Shown: piece after piece, positions 16,804-24,657 of the stretch | Position numbering within the stretch: the stretch's first letter is position 1 | Layout: each line of letters starts with the position of its first letter | Origin: Desulfomonile tiedjei DSM 6799 | GTDB taxonomy: Bacteria; Desulfobacterota; Desulfomonilia; Desulfomonilales; Desulfomonilaceae | Direction: 5' to 3' | NCBI RefSeq assembly: GCF_000266945.1 | Contig: NC_018025.1 | Coordinates: 6,142,001 to 6,206,000, forward strand | Length of the DNA stretch: 64,000 nt | The notes under the pieces: model-generated | Told to the model about the DNA's origin: nothing | The model's input: the letters and a program-made list of their open reading frames with translations, nothing else | Databases searched by the model: none | Translations under genes and position numbers: made by a program

Positions 16804-17745
16804 CTAATAGACGATCTTTTCTATGAAAGACTCGAGATTGTTCAACTTGATGTAGCCTAATCCATTGAGGAATTTAACATATTCTCTGAGACCCTCAACA
16901 TTGAGGCTTGAGACATAGGTTACATTCTTCATTGCGTTTCTGATGGTTTCTTCATCCAGACCAGTATATTTGACGGCGATGCCGACGGCTTCATCTTGTT
17001 TTTCACGGATGAAATCGATGGATTTCTGATGAGCCTCAACAATCTTCTTTATTCTTGCGCCATTTGTTTCCGCAAATCGCTTGTCTGCGACTAAGACACA
17101 GCAAGGATGATTCTTCCATATATCACTGGAGGAAACGAGTACTTTGCCTATCCCCATTCTTACCGCCTGCGCAGGATAAGGTTCCCAGGCGATGAAGCCG
17201 TCTATCTGGTTTGTTCTCAACGCCCCTAGCATTTCAGGCGGTTTGATCACGGTCACTTTGGTTCCGTTTCGGTCTGAACCGGGATCGCCGAAAGCCTTTC
17301 GTAACAGAAAATCCTGAACAGTGGAATATCCGGGAACAGCGATCTGTTTTCCTTTCAAACTCGATATGTCCGCAATCGGGGAATCTTTTCCGACGACGAT
17401 GGCCGAGCCTTCAGTGTTGACTTGTGCCAGAATGGCCACTTTTACAGTGCCGTTGGCGGCTGCGGTAACCGTTGGAGCTTCACCTACATACGCCATATCA
17501 ATGGCACCTGCGGAAAAAGCGCTCATCACCTCAGGCCCGGAACGGAAGATTCCCGCTATGTTAACCTTAAGGCCCTGTTCGTTGAAGAATCCCTTGTCAA
17601 TTGCGATCCAAAGAGGAAGATGATGAATGTCGTTCTGTAAGTATGCCATTCGTATCGGTTGGTCTAACTTGTCTTGCGAATTAGCCGTGCCGATAGCGAT
17701 TAGGCCAAACCAGAGGGAAAAAAGAGCGAGGGCGACTCTTTTCAT
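16804..17745 (-). CDS. NitT/TauT-family periplasmic substrate-binding protein
   Basis: 313 residues from ATG at 17745, preceded by GAGGAACAATACT; a longer frame to 17817 would overlap the upstream gene and remove the signal peptide from the N-terminus, so the shorter start is chosen. A signal peptide (1-24, cleaved after TANSQ) is followed by the SsuA/TauA/NrtA-like fold, with IRMAYLQNDIHHLPLWIAIDKGFF and FIAWEPYPAQA as family landmarks. It is the first gene of the importer operon. Possible ligands are sulfonates, nitrate, cyanate, thiamine precursors or aromatics; none is favoured by visible residues. Confidence 0.9.
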   Translation of the reverse strand: MKRVALALFSLWFGLIAIGTANSQDKLDQPIRMAYLQNDIHHLPLWIAIDKGFFNEQGLKVNIAGIFRSGPEVMSAFSAGAIDMAYVGEAPTVTAAANGTVKVAILAQVNTEGSAIVVGKDSPIADISSLKGKQIAVPGYSTVQDFLLRKAFGDPGSDRNGTKVTVIKPPEMLGALRTNQIDGFIAWEPYPAQAVRMGIGKVLVSSSDIWKNHPCCVLVADKRFAETNGARIKKIVEAHQKSIDFIREKQDEAVGIAVKYTGLDEETIRNAMKNVTYVSSLNVEGLREYVKFLNGLGYIKLNNLESFIEKIVY

Positions 17746-17801
17746 AGTATTGTTCCTCGATTCCGCGACTTTTATTGATGGGTCGTGACAGTGTGGCGCC
17801 G

Positions 17802-18527
17802 TCAAGTGGAGGCGCACTGCGTGACCTCATAGTAACGGTTTGTTACAAGCCCTGCAAACAACACCGCCCCAGGGCAGGGCACAACGAGTTTTTTCCGGAA
17901 TGAACCTCCGATGATATTGTACCATTCCATACAGGCAGAGCAGACATGGGAGGTCTTACAAATCGAATAGGGGACGCGCTCGTCTCCCTCAAGAACAAAA
18001 TAAACGGGTTCTATGAAGTTTGCATGATTTGCGGAGTGTGACACAAATAGGTCTTCAAATTTCACACCCCTCAATCCCATCACCTTTAACCAGCGCTCTT
18101 TCTCTTCAATTTCTTGTGATTCGATGTTGTTCCACTCGTCCGGCCGAGCGTTTTGGTAACTAAGCCTTTCAATCAGTCGAGCCTTTTCCCCAGTCAATGG
18201 AAGCGACGAGGGTTTGAACGCGCTCCGGCGTATGATAATTTCAGCGCTCATTGCAGAGTCATTGAGATCATGGGAGCTAACCAGCAGAATTTTGCCGTAG
18301 TAACTCGATGAACGGTACCATGACAACTGCCTTTTGCACAGCTCGAAACGCCCCCAGGTTTCCGGTAAGACATAACCAGCTTGTACGGATTTTGATAATG
18401 GAATACAAACCGCTTTCTTGGTTTCACGTAAGGAAATCCCGCGAGCCTCGATCTTTGTCTTCACATCACTAAAGAGGGGCTCTTCAATCCAGTAGACAAA
18501 TTTCCGATAATCATAGCCGCTGTTCAT
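17802..18527 (-). CDS. Conserved-looking hypothetical protein with a C-terminal cysteine cluster
   Basis: 241 residues, soluble, with no signal or membrane segment. I do not recognise the family. The C-terminal quarter holds a Cys/His-rich stretch (ICKTSHVCSAC, then CPGA and a final TQC), which could bind metal or an iron-sulfur cluster. It lies 40 nt after the HdrD-like gene and 56 nt before the importer binding-protein gene, in the same direction, so it links the redox operon and the importer. No clear ribosome site precedes the ATG. It is probably real because it fills the space between two operon halves without overlap. Confidence 0.6.
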   Translation of the reverse strand: MNSGYDYRKFVYWIEEPLFSDVKTKIEARGISLRETKKAVCIPLSKSVQAGYVLPETWGRFELCKRQLSWYRSSSYYGKILLVSSHDLNDSAMSAEIIIRRSAFKPSSLPLTGEKARLIERLSYQNARPDEWNNIESQEIEEKERWLKVMGLRGVKFEDLFVSHSANHANFIEPVYFVLEGDERVPYSICKTSHVCSACMEWYNIIGGSFRKKLVVPCPGAVLFAGLVTNRYYEVTQCAST

Positions 18528-18567
18528 TGAAATGGACGGCCTTTCCTCAGGATCACGCTCTCGGGAA

Positions 18568-19902
18568 TCATTCCTCTTTCTTCAAAGCGCTTCTCACCAG
18601 GTGCGTCATATCTCTCATCACCAGGGGTGAACTCAAAGCGCCGATACCGACTTGAAGACCGGCATAGCAAAAAGGACACGCGCTGACCAATTCACTGGCC
18701 CCGGTCTGTTCGGCTTCCCTGATCCTTGCCTGCGCCATTTTGTTCTGCAGGTCGGGAAAACCGGCCTTGACTCCTCCGCCGGCACCACAGCATCTGGAAT
18801 ACGGACCATGTCGGGGCATTTCGACCAGTTCCAGGCCTGGAATGGCCTGGATGACCTCTCTGGGTTCATCAAAGATTCCCGAGGCTCTCCCGAGATGACA
18901 TGGGTCATGGTAGGTTATTACTTTTTCAACGGGAACCTCGAATTTGAGTTTCTTCTGCTCGATCAGCCGACGGAGAAATTCAACGGTATGCAGTACTTCA
19001 AATTTTAGCTTACCCACTTTCGGATAATCCTCTTTTATGGTCTTGAAACATCCCGAGCACGAAGTAACAAGAGTATCAATGGAGAGGCCGTTCAGAAGTC
19101 TAATGTTGTCCGACGCGATTCGCTCGTACTCCGGATCTCCCATCCGGAGAAGAACACTCCCGCAACATTTCTCGTTCTCTCCCAGGCAGCCGTAGTCGAT
19201 GCCCAGAATGTCCAGGACGTTGACGGTATCGATTGCGATCTGACGGATGTTTAAATCGTAAACTGCCGTACAGCCGAAAAACAGAAGAATCTTGCTCTTG
19301 GTTTTCTTTATATCGGGTGGCAGTTCGGGTATGAGATTATCCTTCTTTGCGCGGCGAGCCCATTTGACCCGCCCCTGACGAGGTTGCTGCCATGGGTTAT
19401 CGTACGATTTCACACTCTTGGCCAGTGTTTTTTGTGGCTCAAGAGGGCCGTACCCCGCGGAAACCATCAGTTCACGAATGTTCTCCCAAAGATTGACCGT
19501 ATCAATATTGGCGGGGCACACTACCTGGCACTGCCCGCACGTCGAGCATTCGTACAGATTAAGTGCGAAACGACGTACATCATCCTCGTTAATTTCATCG
19601 AGCCTGAATACTTTTCTTATGAGCCACTTGGCCGGTTCAGGCAGTTTCCCGTTCTTGAGTATGGCATTCAGAAGACTTTGCTGGTTTCTTACAATATGGA
19701 GAAAATCGAGAATCTTTTGACGGGGAAGAATATCTTCTCGGCCGTCCTGGTCAAATACCGGACACCATCTCAAGCACTCTCCGCAGCGGGTGCAAGCGTC
19801 CAATTGGACCAGACGCCTCATCTCCAGTCGGTCCAAGGGGATAACGCGAGCCGGTACAATTGAGTTTTCAGGGGTTATTTCTGTGGAATCCGTCTCTACC
19901 AT
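18568..19902 (-). CDS. HdrD-like CCG-domain iron-sulfur oxidoreductase subunit
   Basis: 444 residues. The N-terminal part has two [4Fe-4S] motifs, CTRCGECLRWCPVFD and CSTCGQCQVVCPANID. Two CCG domains follow: CCGSVLLRMG with SCSGCFKT, and CHLGRASG with CCGAGGG and SACPFC. This is the HdrD/GlcF/DsrK architecture that binds noncubane [4Fe-4S] clusters at a thiol/disulfide or quinone-linked site. It follows the cytochrome c-b fusion by 23 nt and matches an HdrDE-type pair, with the fusion's b domain as HdrE. Electrons would pass between periplasmic haems and a cytoplasmic partner. It is cytoplasmic, facing the membrane subunit. Confidence 0.88.
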   Translation of the reverse strand: MVETDSTEITPENSIVPARVIPLDRLEMRRLVQLDACTRCGECLRWCPVFDQDGREDILPRQKILDFLHIVRNQQSLLNAILKNGKLPEPAKWLIRKVFRLDEINEDDVRRFALNLYECSTCGQCQVVCPANIDTVNLWENIRELMVSAGYGPLEPQKTLAKSVKSYDNPWQQPRQGRVKWARRAKKDNLIPELPPDIKKTKSKILLFFGCTAVYDLNIRQIAIDTVNVLDILGIDYGCLGENEKCCGSVLLRMGDPEYERIASDNIRLLNGLSIDTLVTSCSGCFKTIKEDYPKVGKLKFEVLHTVEFLRRLIEQKKLKFEVPVEKVITYHDPCHLGRASGIFDEPREVIQAIPGLELVEMPRHGPYSRCCGAGGGVKAGFPDLQNKMAQARIREAEQTGASELVSACPFCYAGLQVGIGALSSPLVMRDMTHLVRSALKKEE

Positions 19903-19925
19903 GTTACATTCTCTTTCTTTTATAC

Positions 19926-21368
19926 CTACGCTTTTTTGTAATTAAGCAGAAGGCTCAAGGGAGTGGTGAAAATGTGTTTCAGCTTGCCGAAAGGCAGGTA
20001 CGCGATGAACAGAGCCCATAGCAGAGCGTGAATGTACCACATGTATCCGAAGATCGACTCCCAGCCTACGTTCATAATTGAAAACAGCCTTGACATCACA
20101 TAACCGGCGAAGGCTGACAACGTGATCTGTGGCGGGATTTGTCCCATAACGAATCTCATCCCTTCCAGCATGAAGCCTGACAATGCAACAAGTCCGATGA
20201 TCACAAGCGCAGCGGTATCCTGTTCCTGTGTAGACACATATTCAGGCTTCGTAATGAAGCGGCGAACCATTGCCCAGACAACACCCACAAGGATGAAGAC
20301 TCCCGTCAGATCGTTGAACGTGGCGACGAAGGAACTGTCCTTGTTGATGAGCGTCAGTGTCCATTCACCCTCAGGAGAAAACTTTTGGAGGTAGAGAGTG
20401 AGGATGCTGAGTGCAAAACGGGCGAAAAACGAATAGAAGATGAGCGAGTGTATGAGCCAGCGGCTTACGCCGTTTGCCAGTATCCTGCGTTGCAAGAGTA
20501 TGTCGAAGAACACGGTTTTGAGTATTGAGAAAATTTCTCTGGAGAATACCTTGCTCCAAACAACCTCTGAGCCCAGTTGAATCTTTTTGTGCACAGAAGT
20601 CGTTTCGCCCTGAACACCAGCCCTGAACCAAAAGATAACAGTCGCGACAATGCCCATTAACGCTACGATGATAGCCAGTAAAAAGACCGGGTTACCGATA
20701 CTCATCGGAGAGTAATGGCAGGCAATGCAGACAAAACTCTTTGAGGGTAAAACCATGGTCGGAGCGCCCACTTGATTATTCGGTACATGGCACTTTGTAC
20801 AGAAATCCTCCCGGGTCACATCGGCTACTTTGTGCTCTGCCAGGCTTATCGGAACCTGCTTGGCGTTTGTGTGTGAAAGCTTCACCTCATTATTTGCCAC
20901 GTCGAGCTTAACGAATGGTGAATCCGTATGACACGCTTCACATCGTACACGCTGGTGTTCGGCATGGGTCCCCGGAGATCCGCTAATTTGGGAATGGCAA
21001 CCGGAACACTGGACACCGGATAAGGAACGATGCGGCGATTGGGCCACACTCGTGTGGCATTGGATGCATGCCACGAATCTATGTGGAGACTTGAGAAAAT
21101 ACTCAGGTTTCACCTGGAATGAAACTTTGGAGGCGCGGAAGTCTCCGTGAGAACCGGGGTCCTGGTGGCAATTGTAGCAGAATCGCTGGGACGATAAGAT
21201 GCCCTCGTTAGCATTCAGATTTCGTTGACGATGGCAGTCCAAGCACTCGGATGGCTGCTGGCCGGGTGGCTGCTGTTGAGCTACAGAAGACCCGACCATC
21301 CAAAAAGCCATGAACCAAAACGCTAGAGCGCATACTGCTACTGCTGAAGTTTGCATCCTTGGTTTCAT
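19926..21368 (-). CDS. Heptahaem cytochrome c fused to an HdrE/NarI-type cytochrome b
   Basis: 480 residues. Signal/anchor at 8-30. The periplasmic part has seven CXXCH motifs, starting at residues 42, 64, 101, 121, 143, 190 and 214. A membrane segment at about 227-250 leads to a C-terminal membrane domain (about 300-480) with four or five helices and His residues typical of HdrE/DsrM/NarI cytochromes b (WLIHSLIFYS, WYIHALLW). Fusing a multihaem c module to a membrane b module is reminiscent of Geobacter CbcL, although the b part here looks HdrE-like. It would move electrons between the periplasmic haem chain and the HdrD-like protein encoded next. Confidence 0.85.
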   Translation of the reverse strand: MKPRMQTSAVAVCALAFWFMAFWMVGSSVAQQQPPGQQPSECLDCHRQRNLNANEGILSSQRFCYNCHQDPGSHGDFRASKVSFQVKPEYFLKSPHRFVACIQCHTSVAQSPHRSLSGVQCSGCHSQISGSPGTHAEHQRVRCEACHTDSPFVKLDVANNEVKLSHTNAKQVPISLAEHKVADVTREDFCTKCHVPNNQVGAPTMVLPSKSFVCIACHYSPMSIGNPVFLLAIIVALMGIVATVIFWFRAGVQGETTSVHKKIQLGSEVVWSKVFSREIFSILKTVFFDILLQRRILANGVSRWLIHSLIFYSFFARFALSILTLYLQKFSPEGEWTLTLINKDSSFVATFNDLTGVFILVGVVWAMVRRFITKPEYVSTQEQDTAALVIIGLVALSGFMLEGMRFVMGQIPPQITLSAFAGYVMSRLFSIMNVGWESIFGYMWYIHALLWALFIAYLPFGKLKHIFTTPLSLLLNYKKA

Positions 21369-21393
21369 AAGACTCTTGACTCGTTTTCTTCTT

Positions 21394-22128
21394 TCAAATC
21401 GTTTGTTGGTCGCTGATAGCGGAACCCTGCTGAGGAGCGTTCAACGATGCCCACTCCCCGGGATGGGCTCTCATCATGGTTTCTTTGGTTACTTTTCCTG
21501 TAAAAATAACCCAGTCACCCGGATACACTTCCGGCCGTAAATGACGGACCGATGTATGAATAAAGAATTTGTAGAGCACTGCCAGAATCGCTTCATCAAA
21601 ATGAAGGACTTGGGCTATGTTGACGAAATAGCCTGGAAAGAAACGGGAGAAGAACTCAGGGAACCATAAGAAAACACCTGTGAGTGCCATACTCTGCATT
21701 CCCAGGAAAAGCGTCCAGTAATCGAATTTTTCCCACCATGTGAAACGTTCAAATGGAGGAGGGGTTTGGCTTTGACCTAACAAATACCCCATATGATCGC
21801 GGAAGAATCTGAGATCCTTGAGACGGAAACAGATGGAATCAGGGCCGAAGAGTTTTCCACGCAAGGCAAATTTGAAGTACATTATCCAAAGGACTTCTGC
21901 GACTACGCACAAATAGAGAACCACTGCACAGAAACGGTGCACATATCGCGCGCTGTCGATTCCTCCAAGAAACCATACGAATGTCCGAGCTGCACCCACA
22001 GGGCTGAATGCCAGGGAAAAGCCGGTCAGAGCCACCCCTACGAACGCGAACATTACGACAATATGCACTGCCCTGTGAAGGACGTTAAAGCGCCAGTAAG
22101 CTTCCGGTTCGACAGTTTGATCACGCAT
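21394..22128 (-). CDS. Membrane cytochrome b (FdnI/HydC/cytochrome b561-like)
   Basis: 244 residues with four or five membrane segments. Conserved histidines in HRAVHIVVM, VHRFCAVV, FIHTSVRHLRPE and near HFDEA fit a dihaem cytochrome b of the formate-dehydrogenase-gamma type. It begins just after the hexahaem gene ends and precedes the heptahaem fusion by 25 nt. It is probably a quinone-reactive membrane subunit that passes electrons to or from the hexahaem cytochrome. Confidence 0.82.
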   Translation of the reverse strand: MRDQTVEPEAYWRFNVLHRAVHIVVMFAFVGVALTGFSLAFSPVGAARTFVWFLGGIDSARYVHRFCAVVLYLCVVAEVLWIMYFKFALRGKLFGPDSICFRLKDLRFFRDHMGYLLGQSQTPPPFERFTWWEKFDYWTLFLGMQSMALTGVFLWFPEFFSRFFPGYFVNIAQVLHFDEAILAVLYKFFIHTSVRHLRPEVYPGDWVIFTGKVTKETMMRAHPGEWASLNAPQQGSAISDQQTI

Positions 22129-22129
22129 G

Positions 22130-23035
22130 TCAGCGCCCTCTCAATTTCCTGTGGAGCTCTCGGAGTATCCATACAAAAGTCTGCAGGGCAAAAAATACCA
22201 GCAGAATGATGGTCATAGTTTGGGCAATCGGTTTGATTGTCCCTACGAAGGCCATACTGGCCTGCTTCTCCGGATTCTTCTTTGAGATATCCTCTTTACC
22301 GGTGTGAATGACGATACCCGCAAATTGTACAGTGGCGTCTTTATGGCATCGCCGGCATGCCTCCAAGGCCTTATTTTTGTCTTTGAGGGACTCGCACGTG
22401 TGGGCTCCATGGCAATCCGTACAGTATGCCGATGCCTTCTTTTCGAGAAAGACCCCCATCCTGCCATGGATGTCTTTGAGGTAGCTGGCCTCTTGAGCTT
22501 TGTGGCACTTGCCGCAGGTTTCTATCATTTGCGTTCCGAGTTCAACTCTGGAGCGCTTGGACTGCACATAGTGAGAAGAATGGCAGTCTCCGCACGTAGG
22601 AGCCAACTTCGCCGGAGGCTGCTCTTGTCCCTCTGACTGTGCCTGCTTCTGCTTTGCCAGCTCTTTGGCGTGCTCTCCTTCAATGAAGCGCTTATAGGCC
22701 TCGGGATGACATGAAGCGCAACGCTGGTAATCGTAAGACCGAACAACAACCTTCTTCATGGCCGTTGGATCTTCACGATTGGGATGGACTTTGCCTTGGG
22801 CCGTCAATTCGATGTGGCATCTCTCGCATGTCAAAGATCCATGGGCTGATTTCAAGAATCGGCTCATATCGACAAACCAAGAGGATGAAGGGGTTGGGTC
22901 AGCGGACCATGCCGGCTGAACAGGTATCGGCAGAACCAGTAGAGCGGTGATTATCAAGCCTCGGTAGGAGTGCAAAAGCTTGGTCCTCTTTCCTATGTTC
23001 AGCCGCCGGAGAGTTAATCGTAATCGGTCCAACAT
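22130..23035 (-). CDS. Membrane-anchored hexahaem cytochrome c
   Basis: 301 residues. An N-terminal hydrophobic signal (about 25-44, ending WSA) and a C-terminal membrane helix (about 268-290) flank a periplasmic domain with six CXXCH motifs, starting at residues 70, 106, 148, 174, 205 and 227, plus extra His residues for axial ligation. AGGAG lies just before the ATG. It is the first cytochrome of the operon and abuts the cytochrome b gene. It belongs to the NapC/NrfH-like or doubled-CXXCH multihaem class; I cannot name a closer relative. Confidence 0.86.
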   Translation of the reverse strand: MLDRLRLTLRRLNIGKRTKLLHSYRGLIITALLVLPIPVQPAWSADPTPSSSWFVDMSRFLKSAHGSLTCERCHIELTAQGKVHPNREDPTAMKKVVVRSYDYQRCASCHPEAYKRFIEGEHAKELAKQKQAQSEGQEQPPAKLAPTCGDCHSSHYVQSKRSRVELGTQMIETCGKCHKAQEASYLKDIHGRMGVFLEKKASAYCTDCHGAHTCESLKDKNKALEACRRCHKDATVQFAGIVIHTGKEDISKKNPEKQASMAFVGTIKPIAQTMTIILLVFFALQTFVWILRELHRKLRGR

Positions 23036-23080
23036 GTACTCCTGTTGATAGCTTCGGAAGAAAGGTGCCGTTCAGGGGAT

Positions 23081-24373
23081 CTAAGAATCCAGTTGTGTCC
23101 AGAAGGAGTCAAAATAAATCTGTAGAAAAACCATTGTCAACCTGCGTAAAGAATCGAAAAGATCCCCTGCCAGATCCTGTGTATCCGAATAGTCGTCTAT
23201 CCTCGATTTCATCTGCCTCAAAAGATGTGTCACTCTGGAAGCGGTGGCTACAACCACTTCACATGCTTCGGGCTGAGCGCAAATCCTTCGTGAACGTTCC
23301 AGCGTCTTGATCCGCTTCCATATTGCCTCAAGGAACACTCTGATCTTTTCCGGCTCGTAGATTTTGCAGCCGATGAGCCACTGGACAGGTGCCCCTTCAA
23401 GCCCCACCGCTACAATGCGTGAATTGCTGATCTCACGTTTGATGTCGCGAACCAGTTTTTGTTTTGTCGGACCCTCAAGGATGAACTCTGAGCCGGAATA
23501 ACTCCTGCCTGTTCTTCCTTTTTTCATGTCCCAGAATATGGCCGCGGCGACCATGTGGTTGGCTATCGGAAAGAATGGATGCTCGAAATGGGGGCCGAAG
23601 AGGTAAAGGTGTCCATCTCCCATGGCTGTCCTGGCCGCGGCCACTTTGCCTAACAACGTTTCTTCCGCTAACGATTCGTCCACCAGAAACAGGGTCTTTT
23701 CAGTAAATCCGTCGTAGTAGGCTAAGACTTCGGAATCTCCGGACGTAACCATTGACGGGCCGCCGTACAAAGGGGCCAGGAAAGTGTCGAATCCAATGAA
23801 AGGTTCCTTCCCTGTCATCCGTAGGCGAATATCTTCTCGAACAGGATGGTACACAAAATCGCACCCATAACTGGTAGACGCCTTTCTCCCCATTCGCTTG
23901 GCTTCGGGTCTCGTTTTGGAGAGGTTGGCGATTTTTATGTCGACGAAGTTGAAACGATCGAGATGCTGCTTGGAAGATTTGAGTGGGAGATAGGCGCCTG
24001 CACAGGACCCTATATAAAGCCCTCCTCCTCGAATAAACGCCTCGATCGCGCGACCTCCTTCTTGGCCGAGTTCCTCCGCAATTCGGATGGTGTCTCCGCC
24101 CGACATGGCGAAAACATCCAGATGCTCCAGGACGCCATCTCTCACCATATCCTCAGTCATGAAAACGACTTCATGAAATGACATCCGGTCGAAAAGCTCA
24201 ACGAACCAAAGCCACGAGTGTGAAGTCCCTGTTCCCGCGTAAACTCCGATGCGAGGAATACGCAGTTGCCGCGAGGCGCGAGGCAGCACGCTCGCTTCTT
24301 CCTCTCCATAACGGAGTTGGATCCCGCGCGCCAGTTTCTGGTTGATGGACGCATATGAGTGGTAAAGATTCAT
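23081..24373 (-). CDS. BPL_N-type (glutamine amidotransferase-like) protein
   Basis: 430 residues. The N-terminal half is a class I amidotransferase-like fold of the biotin-protein-ligase N-terminal (BPL_N) kind: IPRIGVYAGTGTSHSW, FAMSGGDT and the nucleophile elbow GGGLYIGSCAGAYLPL with a Cys at the active position. The C-terminal half (about 290-430) is helical and has no recognised domain. It lies 45 nt before the hexahaem cytochrome gene in the same direction, so it is the likely first gene of the redox operon. A biotin-ligase catalytic domain is absent, so its role is not biotinylation by itself. Possible functions are sensing or hydrolysis of a small amide or peptide. Confidence 0.75.
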   Translation of the reverse strand: MNLYHSYASINQKLARGIQLRYGEEEASVLPRASRQLRIPRIGVYAGTGTSHSWLWFVELFDRMSFHEVVFMTEDMVRDGVLEHLDVFAMSGGDTIRIAEELGQEGGRAIEAFIRGGGLYIGSCAGAYLPLKSSKQHLDRFNFVDIKIANLSKTRPEAKRMGRKASTSYGCDFVYHPVREDIRLRMTGKEPFIGFDTFLAPLYGGPSMVTSGDSEVLAYYDGFTEKTLFLVDESLAEETLLGKVAAARTAMGDGHLYLFGPHFEHPFFPIANHMVAAAIFWDMKKGRTGRSYSGSEFILEGPTKQKLVRDIKREISNSRIVAVGLEGAPVQWLIGCKIYEPEKIRVFLEAIWKRIKTLERSRRICAQPEACEVVVATASRVTHLLRQMKSRIDDYSDTQDLAGDLFDSLRRLTMVFLQIYFDSFWTQLDS

Positions 24374-24414
24374 TTATGCGTTCCTAAGCGCAGCGACTGG
24401 TCTCGTCCGAGTTC

Positions 24415-24632
24415 ATACCAATGTGCTTTCAAAGCAGTAAAATCCGGGAACCTTTTTTGTAAAAAAGGTTCCCGACCCTTCCCAAGAACTTTTAGTACTT
24501 GCCCAAGTGCATAGTTTTTCAGTAGAAAAACTATGCACTTGGGCAAGTACTAAAAGTTCTTGGGAGGGGTCTGGGAAACACTTCTTACAAGAAGGGTTTC
24601 CCAGATTTTATCTTTTGAATGCAAATTCGTAT
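24415..24632. repeat. MITE-like foldback element with a perfect 40-bp-arm hairpin (copy A)
   Basis: Bases 24481-24520 and 24525-24564 are exact reverse complements separated by the tetranucleotide AGTA. Further out are secondary hairpins (GGGAACCTTTTTT/AAAAAAGGTTCCC on the left, GGAAACACTTCTT/AAGAAGGGTTTCC on the right) and matched termini, ATACCAATGTGCTTTCAAAG on the left and the complement of ATACGAATTTGCATTCAAAA on the right. The termini match two other elements at 26989-27156 and 50690-50856. There is no transposase inside. It sits between the BPL_N gene and the AOR-like gene and may also terminate the latter. Confidence 0.85.
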
Positions 24633-24657
24633 AAATCCGCGCGCTGCGCACCGGCCG

